DNA of 64,000 nt from an uncultured Eubacteriales bacterium (GCA_934394855.1 CAKRRH010000006.1:1-64000); one strand, 5' to 3'; numbered from the stretch's first letter, positions 8,862 through 18,012 are shown. The notes: generated by a model not told the origin, from the sequence alone. A program made the numbers and translations.

Positions 8862-8962
8862 GTCGTTTCCTACGCCGGCATTATCCGAATCAGGTAATAT
8901 GGGTCAGCGACAGCTTCAGTCGCAATCTCAGCCGAATTAGATCCAGCACCCCGAATATTCGT
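8862..8962 (-). ncRNA. TPP (THI-box) riboswitch
   Basis: Read on the minus strand, the element has the conserved landmarks in order: CGGGGTGCT, GGCTGAGA, GACCCATATTACCTGATTCGG, then GGATAATGCCGGCGTAGGAA. It lies between a consensus promoter and the thiT terminator hairpin, so control is probably by premature termination. End points are approximate. Confidence 0.95.
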
Positions 8963-8980
8963 TTTTTATATTGCATTCAT

Positions 8981-9009
8981 ATTGTACTCGCAAAACAACC
9001 GTTTGTCAA
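8981..9009 (-). promoter_or_regulatory. Sigma-A promoter of thiT, overlapped by an inverted repeat
   Basis: TTGACA (9004-9009) and TACAAT (8981-8986) on the minus strand are 17 bases apart. A perfect 14-bp inverted repeat (ATTCATATTGTACT at 8975-8988, complement at 9009-9022, 20 bases between) covers the -10 and touches the -35. Confidence 0.9.
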
Positions 9010-9064
9010 GTACAATATGAATTTTTTGTGAATTGCGTGGGGAATATGATGAAAAACAGAATGA

Positions 9065-9970
9065 TCAGTCTTTCATCAATGTTACCATTACCGCTTTTTG
9101 AGCATGAAGTCTGTTTTCTGCTTCTTCAAATATTTCAACAGCGTGCTGTTCAAATACATCGGCAGTGATTTCTTCGCCTCTGTGAGCAGGCAGGCAATGA
9201 AGCACCATGCAGCCGCTGTTTGCACATGAAAGCAGCTCTTTGTTGATTTGATATCCCTCGAATGCTTTTGCACGGATCGCTCTTTCTTCCTCCTGACCCA
9301 TTGACGCCCAAACATCGGTGATAAGAACATCGGCATTAACCGCGGCAAGCTTCGGGTCGGTGAACATTTGGAATTTTCCGTGCTCTTCGGCAAATTTAAG
9401 CACGCCTTCGTCGGGGGTATATCCCGCAGGACAAGCGACCGATACTTCCATTCCGACTTTAAGACCGCCGACAATGAGCGAATTCATCATGTTGTTGCCG
9501 TCGCCGATAAAGCACATTTTCAGTCCGTCAAAGCTGCCCTTGAACTCACGAATCGTCATGAGATCGGCAAGCACCTGGCACGGATGGCAATAGTCGGTAA
9601 GACCGTTGATGATCGGGATTGAGCCTACTTTTGCAAGCGTTTCAACCTCTTCCTGGTCAAATGTTCTGATCATGATTCCGTCGAGATAGCGTGAAAGAAC
9701 ACGAGCGGTATCTTCAACAGGCTCGCCTCTTCCGATTTGAAGGTCGTTGCTTGAAAGGAACAAAGCCTGACCGCCGAGCTGATACATACCTGTTTCAAAC
9801 GAAACACGGGTACGGGTCGATGACTTTTGGAAAATCATGCCGAGTGATTTACCCGAAAGCACATGATGGGGAATGTCGTGCTTCAGTTCATATTTAAGCT
9901 GATCGGCAAGATTGAGTAATTCGGTGATCTCTTTGGTTGAAAGATCGCTCATTTTAAGCAAATGTTTCAT
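9065..9970 (-). CDS. argF: Ornithine carbamoyltransferase
   Basis: Joins ornithine and carbamoyl phosphate to make citrulline. The 301-residue length is normal. The carbamoyl-phosphate loop STRTR is at about 51-55, HPCQ at about 129-132, and the ornithine-side motif HCLPAHRGEE near the C-terminus. It is the last gene of the minus-strand arginine cluster, 36 bases after argD. No convincing terminator was found behind it. A catabolic role is unlikely, since arcA and arcC are absent and all biosynthetic genes are adjacent. Confidence 0.97.
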   Translation of the reverse strand: MKHLLKMSDLSTKEITELLNLADQLKYELKHDIPHHVLSGKSLGMIFQKSSTRTRVSFETGMYQLGGQALFLSSNDLQIGRGEPVEDTARVLSRYLDGIMIRTFDQEEVETLAKVGSIPIINGLTDYCHPCQVLADLMTIREFKGSFDGLKMCFIGDGNNMMNSLIVGGLKVGMEVSVACPAGYTPDEGVLKFAEEHGKFQMFTDPKLAAVNADVLITDVWASMGQEEERAIRAKAFEGYQINKELLSCANSGCMVLHCLPAHRGEEITADVFEQHAVEIFEEAENRLHAQKAVMVTLMKD

Positions 9971-10006
9971 TGTTCTGTTCGTCCTTTCGGTTGTATATTA
10001 TAATAA

Positions 10007-11182
10007 TTATTCGTCGATCGTTTCGCAGAGAATGTCAAGTCCGCGGTTCAGTTCATCGTCGCTGATGTTAAGCGGCGGCAAAAGTCTGACAAGCTTTTTC
10101 GCCGTTAATACGATAAGTCCCTTTTCAAGGCAAGCCTTTGCAACATCAGCGCCTGCTTTGCCGTCAACTTCAATTCCTACCATCATTCCGATTCCACGAA
10201 CCGAGATGATGTTTTTGCATTCTTTGAGACGGCTTCGGATTATATCGCCTTTTCTTGCAACATCAGCCAAAAATTCGGGATTGTCAACGGTGTCAAGAAT
10301 ATATTCGGCACCGGCGCAAACGATCGGGTTGCCGCCGAATGTTGAGCCGTGAGTACCCGGCGTCATTACATCTTTTGCCTTGTCGCCGCAAAGGCAGGCG
10401 CCGATCGGCAATCCGCCGCCAAGTCCTTTTGCAACGGTCGTGATGTCGGGGCATATTCCGAAATGCTCTGCGCACATCAGCTTTCCTGTTCTGCCGATTC
10501 CCGTTTGCACTTCGTCAACGATTATGAGAATGTCACGCTCATTTGCGATTTTGCAAACCTCATTTACAAATGCTTTATCCAGCGGAACAACTCCGCCCTC
10601 ACCCTGAATCATCTCCATCATCACCGCGCATACATTATCGTTCAGCGCCGATTTAAATGAATCAATGTTTGTCTCGCAATATGCATATCCGCCGACATAA
10701 GGTGCAAAGCAGTCGGGGTGAAGAACATCCTGACCTGTTGCGGTCAGCGTCTGCATTGTCCGACCGTGAAACGAATTTTTGAGCGTGAGAATAATGTTGC
10801 AATTTTCGCCGTATTTATCATAGCTGTATTTTCTCGCAAGCTTGATTGCACATTCGTTAGCCTCAGCGCCCGAATTGCACAAAAACGCACGGCTTGTTTT
10901 GGTGTGCTTTACAAGTGCGTCATATAGCTTTGCGGTTGCGGTGTTGTAATATAGATTGCTTGTGTGCGAAAGCCTGTTAAGCTGCTTACTCACCGCATTT
11001 ATCCAGCCGTCATTGCAATAGCCGAGGCTGTTTACTCCGATTCCCGAACCGAAATCGATGTAGCTTTTGCCGTTGACATCATGAGCCACAGCACCTTTTC
11101 CGTCAGCGAGCACGACATCATATCTGCCATAGGTCGCCATTGCCGAATCGTCGTTTAATTTTTTATATTCCAAATCAGTCAT
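10007..11182 (-). CDS. argD: Acetylornithine aminotransferase
   Basis: A pyridoxal-phosphate enzyme that converts N-acetylglutamate semialdehyde to N-acetylornithine with glutamate as amino donor. The 391 residues include the cofactor motif SGAEANE (about 104-110), DEVQTG (about 223-228) and the Schiff-base lysine in TTVAKGLGGGLPIG (near K252). Class III aminotransferases overlap in substrate, so the assignment rests partly on its place between argB and argF. Confidence 0.95.
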   Translation of the reverse strand: MTDLEYKKLNDDSAMATYGRYDVVLADGKGAVAHDVNGKSYIDFGSGIGVNSLGYCNDGWINAVSKQLNRLSHTSNLYYNTATAKLYDALVKHTKTSRAFLCNSGAEANECAIKLARKYSYDKYGENCNIILTLKNSFHGRTMQTLTATGQDVLHPDCFAPYVGGYAYCETNIDSFKSALNDNVCAVMMEMIQGEGGVVPLDKAFVNEVCKIANERDILIIVDEVQTGIGRTGKLMCAEHFGICPDITTVAKGLGGGLPIGACLCGDKAKDVMTPGTHGSTFGGNPIVCAGAEYILDTVDNPEFLADVARKGDIIRSRLKECKNIISVRGIGMMVGIEVDGKAGADVAKACLEKGLIVLTAKKLVRLLPPLNISDDELNRGLDILCETIDE

Positions 11183-11202
11183 TTTGCATAAATTCCTTTA
11201 GT

Positions 11203-12051
11203 TTATTTGAACATTGTGCCAAGACCCTCGTCAGAGAGCATTTCAATCAAAATCGAATGTTCGATTCGTCCGTCGATTATGAACGCACGGTCAACGCCTC
11301 GTCTGACAGCCTCAACACAGCAGTCGATTTTCGGGATCATGCCGCCGGAGATAATGCCCTGCGATTTAAGATAGGGCACTTCGCTGACCTGAACGGTTTT
11401 GATGATCGTGCTTTCGTCGTCCTTGTCACGGAGAAGTCCGGGAATGTCGGTCATGAGAATGAGGTTTTCCGCATGAAGCTCCGCCGCAATTCGTGCCGCC
11501 GCCGTGTCGGCATTGATGTTATATGAATGGTCGCCGCCGCCGACGGTTGAAATTACCGGAATATATCCGTTGTCGAGCTGGTCGGTAATAGGCTTGATGT
11601 CAACACTCTCAATGTCGCCGACAAGACCAAGATCTTTTGATCTATGTTTGACCGCATGAATCATGTTGCCGTCAATTCCGCACAGTCCGATCGCTCTGCC
11701 GCCGTTTTTCTGCAAAAGCGCAACCAAATCCTTGTTGACCTTACCTGCAAGCACCATTTGAACAATGTCCATTGTCTCTTCGTCGGTATATCTCAGTCCG
11801 TCAACAAATTTGCTCTCTTTGTTGGTCTTTTTGAGCATTTCGTTGATTTCGGGGCCGCCGCCATGAACCAAAACAACACGGATTCCGACAAGACTTAAAA
11901 GTACAATGTCGGTCATTACCGCATTTTTCAGCTTTTCGTCAACCATTGCGTTGCCGCCATATTTGATTACGATGATTTTGTTGTTATATTTTTGAATGTA
12001 CGGGAGCGCCTGAATCAGCACCCTTGAACGGTCAAAGTTTGATATGTTCAT
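11203..12051 (-). CDS. argB: Acetylglutamate kinase
   Basis: Phosphorylates N-acetylglutamate. The 282 residues begin with IVIKYGGNAM, followed by VLVHGGGPEINEML, both nucleotide/substrate loops of the amino acid kinase family, and DIPGLLRD further on. An N-terminal helix precedes the fold, as in arginine-inhibited hexameric kinases; in ArgJ-type cyclic pathways this kinase is often the feedback-controlled step (family knowledge, not shown here). It is 28 bases after argJ and 20 bases before argD. Confidence 0.96.
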   Translation of the reverse strand: MNISNFDRSRVLIQALPYIQKYNNKIIVIKYGGNAMVDEKLKNAVMTDIVLLSLVGIRVVLVHGGGPEINEMLKKTNKESKFVDGLRYTDEETMDIVQMVLAGKVNKDLVALLQKNGGRAIGLCGIDGNMIHAVKHRSKDLGLVGDIESVDIKPITDQLDNGYIPVISTVGGGDHSYNINADTAAARIAAELHAENLILMTDIPGLLRDKDDESTIIKTVQVSEVPYLKSQGIISGGMIPKIDCCVEAVRRGVDRAFIIDGRIEHSILIEMLSDEGLGTMFK

Positions 12052-12079
12052 TTTGAATATTCCTCGTTATTTTTCTGAT

Positions 12080-13297
12080 TTACGACCGATAATCGCCGTT
12101 TATTTTAACATAATCATATGTAAGATCGCAGCCCCAGGCGGTAGCGTAACCGTCGCCGTCATGAAGCGTGATATTTATTTTAACTTCGTCTTTTAAAAGA
12201 ATTCTTTTCGCCAAATCTTCATCAACCGGGATTCCTGCTCCGTTTTTGCAAACATCGATCTCGCCGACTTCGCTTGCAAACGCCATGTCAACGCCCGCAA
12301 CATCAACATCAGCGCCCGAATAGCCGATTGCGCAAAGCACACGACCCCAGTTAGCGTCAGCACCGAACATTGCCGCTTTGAGAAGTGATGAATTGATTAC
12401 CGATTTTGCGATTATTTTTGCATTTTGCGTATCTTTTGCGCCTGTGACATTACATTCGATCAGCTTTGTTGCGCCTTCTCCGTCCTTTGCAATTTCACGG
12501 GACAGATGACGAAGCGCCTCGAACAATGCCGCTTTAAATGTATCATAATTTGCGTTTTGTTCAATTATCTCGGCATTTTCCGCATCTCCCGACGCCATTA
12601 TCGAGCACATATCGTTAGTCGATGTGTCGCCGTCAACCGATACCATGTTAAAGGTGTCCGCAACTACCTCATGCAATGCTTTGTCAAGCATTATTGCGCT
12701 GATTTTTACATCGGTTGTCAAAAAGCAAAGCATTGTCGCCATGTTTGGCATGATCATTCCGCTGCCCTTTGCCATTCCGCCGATCGTGCAGCTCTTGCCG
12801 CCGATGTCAAATTTAACGCATACTTCTTTTGAATGAGTGTCGGTGGTCATGATTGCTTCTGCCGCAGATGTTCCGCCGTTATTGTTTAATCCCGAAACAA
12901 GCTCGTCGATTCCGTTTTCGATCGGTTCAAGATTGATTGACGGACCGATTACTCCCGTTGAGCCGACAATCATGTCATCGGGCGATATATTAAGCTTGTC
13001 CGACGCAATTTTGCACATTGCGTTTGCTTTTTCGATTCCGTCAGCGGCGCAGGTGTTTGCAATTCCGCTGTTGCAGATCATTGCCTGAGCCGTGCCGTTT
13101 TCAAGATGAGATTTTGTAACACGGTTCGGTGCGCCGATTACTTTATTTGTGGTATAAACCGCCGCCGCTGTGCATTTGTGCTTGCAAAAATACATTGCAA
13201 GGTCTTTTTTTGATTTGTTGTTTCGGATTCCGCAATGAATTCCGTTGGCAAGAAAGCCTTTTGCGGCTGTTACACCGCCGTTTGTTGAAAGCTGCAT
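12080..13297 (-). CDS. argJ: Bifunctional ornithine acetyltransferase/N-acetylglutamate synthase
   Basis: Moves the acetyl group from N-acetylornithine to glutamate, recycling it; bifunctional forms can also use acetyl-CoA. The 405-residue precursor has the self-cleavage site KGSGMIMPNMATML, whose threonine (about T188) becomes the N-terminal nucleophile of the beta chain. It replaces argA and argE, neither of which is in the cluster. Whether acetyl-CoA is used cannot be read from sequence. Confidence 0.95.
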   Translation of the reverse strand: MQLSTNGGVTAAKGFLANGIHCGIRNNKSKKDLAMYFCKHKCTAAAVYTTNKVIGAPNRVTKSHLENGTAQAMICNSGIANTCAADGIEKANAMCKIASDKLNISPDDMIVGSTGVIGPSINLEPIENGIDELVSGLNNNGGTSAAEAIMTTDTHSKEVCVKFDIGGKSCTIGGMAKGSGMIMPNMATMLCFLTTDVKISAIMLDKALHEVVADTFNMVSVDGDTSTNDMCSIMASGDAENAEIIEQNANYDTFKAALFEALRHLSREIAKDGEGATKLIECNVTGAKDTQNAKIIAKSVINSSLLKAAMFGADANWGRVLCAIGYSGADVDVAGVDMAFASEVGEIDVCKNGAGIPVDEDLAKRILLKDEVKINITLHDGDGYATAWGCDLTYDYVKINGDYRS

Positions 13298-13346
13298 TTT
13301 TGATTATCCCTTTTTATATGTAATGATTTATGCTGACAGTTTATTA

Positions 13347-14387
13347 TTAAAATGCGGGCGGAACGAGCGTCAGTCCTGTTTCTTCGGGCAATCCGAAAAT
13401 CAGGTTCATGTTCTGAATTGCCTGACCTGCCGCACCTTTTACCATGTTGTCAATGGTCGAAACGACGATCAATGTGTTGGTTCGTTTATCAAAATGAAGC
13501 GAGATTTCGCACATATTTGTATATTTCACATTTCTGAGGTTCGCAACGGCGCCCTTATCCAAAACACGGACAAACTGTTCGTCTTTATAGCGATTGACAT
13601 ATGTATCGTAGATTTCGTCGAAGGTTACTCCGTCGTTGATTTTTGAATATATCGTCGAAACAATGCCGCGGTTTACCGGCAAAAGATGAGGAACAAAGGT
13701 AAGTGTGATTTTTTTGCCTGCCGCATGAGAGAGCGTTTGCTCAATTTCGGGTGTATGTCTGTGAACGGCGATTTTATATGGCGAAAATGCCTCGTTGCAG
13801 TCGGGGTAGTGGGTTGTTTGCGAAAGTCCTCGGCCTGCGCCCGTTACACCCGATTTTGAATCGATTATGATGCCGTCATTTTTGACAAGTCCGTTTTCAA
13901 GCGCCGGATACATTCCCAAAGCGGCGGTTGTCGGATAACAACCGGGGTTTGCGATTATTTCGGCACCCTTTGCGTTGTCACGGAACAATTCCGGAATGCA
14001 GTAAACCGACTGTTTATGAATTTCGGGTTCGTCAAACGGCTTTGAATACCACTGTTCATAATCCTCTTCGTTTTCTAAACGAAAATCAGCGCCGAGGTCA
14101 ATGAACTTCTTGTTAAGGTCAAGACATTTTTTTGCAAGCGGCTCTGACAGTCCGTGAGGCAAAGCGGCGAATACCACATCAGCGTCGATTATTGCGTCCT
14201 CGTTGCTCTGACACGGCATATCGTAAAATCCCTTAAACGAAGGATATACCTCCGAGAGCGGCTTGCCTTCAAATGATTTTGAGCCGACGCCGCAAATCTC
14301 TGCGTTCGGGTGATTATATATCAGCCGAACAAGCTCAGCGCCCGCATATCCCGTTGCGCCGACAACGGCAACCTTGATTTTGTCCAT
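13347..14387 (-). CDS. argC: N-acetyl-gamma-glutamyl-phosphate reductase
   Basis: Reduces acetylglutamyl phosphate to the semialdehyde with NADPH. A 346-residue protein with a Rossmann start (VAVVGATGYAGAELVRL) and the catalytic cysteine in NPGCYPT (about C150). It lies 49 bases before argJ and 23 bases after the YcxB-like gene. Confidence 0.97.
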   Translation of the reverse strand: MDKIKVAVVGATGYAGAELVRLIYNHPNAEICGVGSKSFEGKPLSEVYPSFKGFYDMPCQSNEDAIIDADVVFAALPHGLSEPLAKKCLDLNKKFIDLGADFRLENEEDYEQWYSKPFDEPEIHKQSVYCIPELFRDNAKGAEIIANPGCYPTTAALGMYPALENGLVKNDGIIIDSKSGVTGAGRGLSQTTHYPDCNEAFSPYKIAVHRHTPEIEQTLSHAAGKKITLTFVPHLLPVNRGIVSTIYSKINDGVTFDEIYDTYVNRYKDEQFVRVLDKGAVANLRNVKYTNMCEISLHFDKRTNTLIVVSTIDNMVKGAAGQAIQNMNLIFGLPEETGLTLVPPAF

Positions 14388-14410
14388 TTATCAAAAACTT
14401 CCTTTCACAT

Positions 14411-14956
14411 TTAGGGTTTGATTACTTTATTAGATACTGTAATTTTTGTGTTGGAGCCGGAAAATTTATTCATGAAGAAATTGTGCATCCAATTCCATGT
14501 TTCATCGTTAAACAATCGTCGCGGAATTACGACTGCACGGGTCGTTCCGAAATACAGCACAATCATCTGCGGTGTGATGAGATATTCTGTGATTGCGGAA
14601 TAGTCGATTTTTAAGGTGATATATCCGCAATCGTCGATGATATGGTCGTCGTTTATTGTAACAATGCAATCTGCGTCAAATCCCGGCTCGGTTTTATAGA
14701 GTTGCTTTGATTTCTGCTTTGCCGAATATATCATCATCAAAGGACAGAAAATGAAAAACAGTCCGAGAATAAGAAGAAATGAAGAATAAAACACATCTTC
14801 AAATCCGATAAAAGTACCTAAAGCAATGATCAACGTGATTGTTGCACAAAAGATTTCAATAATGAAAGATGCTTTATTTTTTCTTACTAAATCAAATTTT
14901 TGGAAGAGCCACATATCCTCAAACGACAGGTGACTTTTAAATTCATATAGCTTCAT
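14411..14956 (-). CDS. YcxB-like membrane protein inside the arginine cluster
   Basis: A 181-residue protein with a cytoplasmic N-terminus, two membrane segments (about residues 32-50 and 55-77) and a C-terminal domain. That domain contains KIDYSAITEY and TRAVVIPRRLF, resembling the YcxB-like domain of unknown function. Its ATG overlaps the argH stop codon (ATGA), so it is probably translated by coupling. No arginine function is known for such proteins; it may be a passenger. Confidence 0.6.
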   Translation of the reverse strand: MKLYEFKSHLSFEDMWLFQKFDLVRKNKASFIIEIFCATITLIIALGTFIGFEDVFYSSFLLILGLFFIFCPLMMIYSAKQKSKQLYKTEPGFDADCIVTINDDHIIDDCGYITLKIDYSAITEYLITPQMIVLYFGTTRAVVIPRRLFNDETWNWMHNFFMNKFSGSNTKITVSNKVIKP

Positions 14957-16323
14957 TTAATCATTTTCCTCATATTTTCAACTTCTGCCAAAACGCAGAC
15001 AGGAGCGGGTCCGCCCTTTACCGTGCGCTTTTTGACACAGTTGTCAAGCGAAATTGCGTCATATACATCATCTTCAAACAAGCCGCAGATTTCTTTATAT
15101 TTTTCTATCGGGAGCGTTTCGAGAGTCAAATCGTTGTCAATGCAAACCGCAACCAATGTTCCGACGGCTTTGTAAGCGTCACGGAACGGCAATCCCTTAT
15201 ATACAAGATAGTCTGCGCAGTCGGTTGCATTGATGAAGCCTTTTGCCGCCGCCCTGCGCATATTGTCCTTATATACGCTCATTGTATCAAGCATTGCCGC
15301 AAATGTGTCGGTGCAGATAATCACGGTATCGACAGCGTCGAACACCGCCTCTTTGTCCTCCTGCATATCCTTGTTATATGCAAGCGGCAGTCCTTTCATC
15401 ACGGTGAGCATTGTCATCAAATCGCCGAATACTCTTCCGCTTTTTCCTCTGACAAGCTCCGCAATGTCGGGGTTTTTCTTTTGCGGCATGATCGACGAGC
15501 CTGTTGAAAATGCATCGTCAAGCTCAATGAATTTGAATTCCCAGCTGCACCAAAGAATTACCTCTTCGGAAAAGCGTGAAAGATGAACCATGATAAGCGA
15601 AATGCAGCTGAGCAGTTCGATTATGAAATCACGGTCGGAAACGCCGTCAAGGCTGTTTGTTGTGACACCGTTCATGTGAAGTGTTTTTGCAACCGCTTCA
15701 CGGTCAAGCGGATATGTTGTGCCCGCAAGCGCACCCGAACCGAGCGGCGATATATTCATTCGCTTTTTGCAGTCGCAAAGGCGGTCAAGGTCGCGGTAAA
15801 GCATACTTGCATATGCCATCAGATGATGACCGAATGTGATCGGCTGTGCTCTTTGAAGATGAGTGTAGCCGGGCATTACATAATCGGCATATTTCTCGGC
15901 TTTGTCAAGTATGATTTCGATAAGCGACTTGACGGACGATTTGATTCGCTCGGTTTCGTTGAGCAAATGAAGCCGAATGTCGAGTGCTACCTGGTCGTTT
16001 CGGCTTCGCGCGGTATGAAGCCGCTTTCCGCTGTCGCCGATTCGCTTTGTCAGCTCGCCCTCGATGAATGTATGCACATCTTCTGCGGTCATGTCTACTT
16101 CAAGCTTGCCCGACTTCAAATCGTCCATGATCTGCGAGAGCGATTCAATGATTTTGTCGCTTTCCGTCTTGTCGATTATGTTTTGAGCGCCGAGCATTGC
16201 CGCATGAGCCATTGACCCCTCGATGTCCTCAAAAATCATTCTTTTATCAAACGAGATCGACGAGTTAAAATCATTTGTTTTTTTGTCAACCTCAGATTTA
16301 AATCTACCTGCCCAGAGTTTCAT
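14953..16323 (-). CDS. argH: Argininosuccinate lyase
   Basis: Splits argininosuccinate into arginine and fumarate. The 456-residue protein belongs to the fumarase/aspartase superfamily, with the signature loop GSSIMPQKKNPD and the N-terminal KLWAGRF. The ATG at 16323 is chosen because TTAAGGAGA lies about 7 bases upstream; an in-frame ATG 24 bases earlier has no such site. A terminator and further stem-loops separate it from argG. Confidence 0.97.
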   Translation of the reverse strand: MKLWAGRFKSEVDKKTNDFNSSISFDKRMIFEDIEGSMAHAAMLGAQNIIDKTESDKIIESLSQIMDDLKSGKLEVDMTAEDVHTFIEGELTKRIGDSGKRLHTARSRNDQVALDIRLHLLNETERIKSSVKSLIEIILDKAEKYADYVMPGYTHLQRAQPITFGHHLMAYASMLYRDLDRLCDCKKRMNISPLGSGALAGTTYPLDREAVAKTLHMNGVTTNSLDGVSDRDFIIELLSCISLIMVHLSRFSEEVILWCSWEFKFIELDDAFSTGSSIMPQKKNPDIAELVRGKSGRVFGDLMTMLTVMKGLPLAYNKDMQEDKEAVFDAVDTVIICTDTFAAMLDTMSVYKDNMRRAAAKGFINATDCADYLVYKGLPFRDAYKAVGTLVAVCIDNDLTLETLPIEKYKEICGLFEDDVYDAISLDNCVKKRTVKGGPAPVCVLAEVENMRKMIK

Positions 16324-16365
16324 AGACTTCTCCTTAAAACAATTCATAAATTTAGCGTTTTACAC

Positions 16366-16431
16366 TTATTTTTGCGGACAATTCGGTTGTGATTATCTGC
16401 AAAAATAACCGTAAATCCCAATTTTACGGTT
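16366..16431 (-). promoter_or_regulatory. Possible attenuator in the argH leader
   Basis: Two stem-loops share sequence. AACCGTAAA pairs with TTTACGGTT and runs into ATTTTTGC, which looks like a terminator. That TATTTTTGC can instead pair with GCAAAAATA about 30 bases downstream. Such mutually exclusive hairpins suggest a switch before argH, but no leader peptide rich in arginine codons was recognised. Confidence 0.4.
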
Positions 16432-16449
16432 GATATATAAATCCCAAAA

Positions 16450-16473
16450 AGCCGAGCTTTAGCCCGGCTTATC
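16450..16473 (-). terminator. Terminator between argG and argH
   Basis: On the minus strand AAGCCGGGC, loop TAAA, GCTCGGCTT, then TTTTGGG. It directly follows the argG stop codon, so argG may be transcribed largely on its own, with read-through into argH. Confidence 0.75.
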
Positions 16474-16488
16474 GGAATATACGATAAA

Positions 16489-17721
16489 TTATTTATCGAG
16501 TTTTTCTTTGAGCTTTGCCTGAACCTTGATCGGCAGACCGAACAGGTTGATGAATCCTGCCGAGTCTTTCTGATCATAAACATCGTCCTCGTCGAAGGTT
16601 GCGACTTCCGGGTCATAGAGTGAATAGGGTGAGGTTACGCCTGCATTGATGATGTTGCCCTTGTAAAGCTTGAGCTTAACTTCACCGGTAACCGTTTTCT
16701 GTGTTGAGTCAACAAATGCGTCAAGCGCCTCTCTGAGCGGTGTGAACCACTGACCGTCATATACGATCTCGGCATATTTCTGAGCGATCAGCTCTTTATA
16801 ATGCTGAGTTGCTTTATCAAGGCAGATTGTTTCAAGCACCTGGTGAGCGCGATAGAGAATCGTGCCGCCCGGAGTTTCATAAACGCCACGCGATTTCATG
16901 CCGACGAGTCTGTTTTCAACGAGGTCTGCAAGACCGATTCCGTTTTCGCCGCCGAGCTTGTTAAGATATTCGATCATCTCGACCGAGCCCATTGCCTTGC
17001 CGTCAATCTCAACCGGAGTACCCTTTTCAAATTTAAGAGTAACATAGGTCGGCTTGTCGGGAGCCATTTCGGGAGAAACACCCATTTCAAGGAAGCCCGG
17101 TTTATTATACTGCGGTTCGTTTGCCGGATCCTCAAGGTCAAGACCCTCATGTGACAAATGCCACAGGTTTTTATCTTTTGAATAGTTGGTTTCACGGTTG
17201 ATTTTCAGCGGAATGTTGTGAGCTTCTGCATAATCGATCTCTTCGTCACGGGATTTGATGTCCCAAATTCTCCACGGTGCGATGATCGGCATATCGGGAG
17301 CGAATGCTTTGATTGCAAGCTCAAAACGAACCTGGTCGTTGCCCTTGCCTGTGCAGCCGTGGCAAATTGCGTCTGCGCCCTCTTTTTTTGCAATCTCAAC
17401 CAAACGCTGAGCGATAAGCGGACGAGCAAATGATGTGCCGAGCAAATATTCACCCTCATAAACTGCGCCTGCACGCATTGTCGGGAAGATGTAATCTTCG
17501 ACAAATTCCTTTGTCAAATCCATTACATAAAGCTTTGAAGCACCTGTTTTGATTGCCTTTTCCTCAAGACCCTCAAGCTCGGATTTCTGTCCGACATCGC
17601 CCGATACTGCGATGACTTCACAGTTGTTATAATTTTCTTTCAGCCACGGGATGATGATTGAAGTATCAAGTCCGCCCGAATAAGCCAAAACAACTTTTTT
17701 AATCTCTTTTTTGTCTGCCAT
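16489..17721 (-). CDS. argG: Argininosuccinate synthase
   Basis: Condenses citrulline and aspartate using ATP. The 410-residue protein starts with the ATP-pyrophosphatase loop AYSGGLDTS, and has GCTGKGNDQVRFE and TNYSKDKNLWHLS. The start is preceded by AGAAGG. It leads the minus-strand arginine cluster behind a strong promoter that lies within a dyad. Confidence 0.97.
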   Translation of the reverse strand: MADKKEIKKVVLAYSGGLDTSIIIPWLKENYNNCEVIAVSGDVGQKSELEGLEEKAIKTGASKLYVMDLTKEFVEDYIFPTMRAGAVYEGEYLLGTSFARPLIAQRLVEIAKKEGADAICHGCTGKGNDQVRFELAIKAFAPDMPIIAPWRIWDIKSRDEEIDYAEAHNIPLKINRETNYSKDKNLWHLSHEGLDLEDPANEPQYNKPGFLEMGVSPEMAPDKPTYVTLKFEKGTPVEIDGKAMGSVEMIEYLNKLGGENGIGLADLVENRLVGMKSRGVYETPGGTILYRAHQVLETICLDKATQHYKELIAQKYAEIVYDGQWFTPLREALDAFVDSTQKTVTGEVKLKLYKGNIINAGVTSPYSLYDPEVATFDEDDVYDQKDSAGFINLFGLPIKVQAKLKEKLDK

Positions 17722-17759
17722 TTTGATTGACCTTCTTTTCTGAAATTTAGCTTAATGTC

Positions 17760-17804
17760 ATTATACACTATTCATATAAAAAGTCAACCCTTTTTGTATG
17801 AATA
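17760..17804 (-). promoter_or_regulatory. argG promoter with a dyad around the -35
   Basis: TTGACT (17782-17787) and TATAAT (17760-17765) on the minus strand are 16 bases apart. TATTCATA and TATGAATA form an inverted repeat at 17769-17804 that encloses the -35, with inner AAAAAG/CTTTTT also complementary. The TGAAT/ATTCA halves resemble ArgR-box half-sites, so an arginine-repressor operator is possible; no argR gene is in the window. Confidence 0.6.
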
Positions 17805-17829
17805 TACAATTTTCTGTATAATTATAATA

Positions 17830-18012
17830 AAAACGGAATTATTATTCAGTATTTTATGCATAATGACTATATCCATTGCATGATATATGAATTTGAGCAT
17901 AAAAAATCGGCAGTTTATGATGAATTAGTGGGGGAGTCTGCGGACTGCGGTCAAGGCTCCGCCTTTGGATTTCTCAACCTTTTAAAAGAGGTTGACGAAA
18001 ATTTCATATATG
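17830..18012. other. Intergenic stretch without a convincing gene
   Basis: AT-rich, then a G/C-rich patch near 17945-17965 (TGCGGTCAAGGCTCCGCC) and a palindrome CAACCTTTTAAAAGAGGTTG near 17975-17994. The palindrome has the same CTTTT/AAAAG core as those at 50442-50789. A 78-codon plus-strand frame here has no ribosome binding site and runs into bioY on the other strand, so I do not call it. Confidence 0.5.

Noticed and set aside
15583..16215. A 210-codon frame antisense to argH
   Set aside because: Lies wholly inside a clear argininosuccinate lyase gene on the other strand; no ribosome binding site or family likeness.
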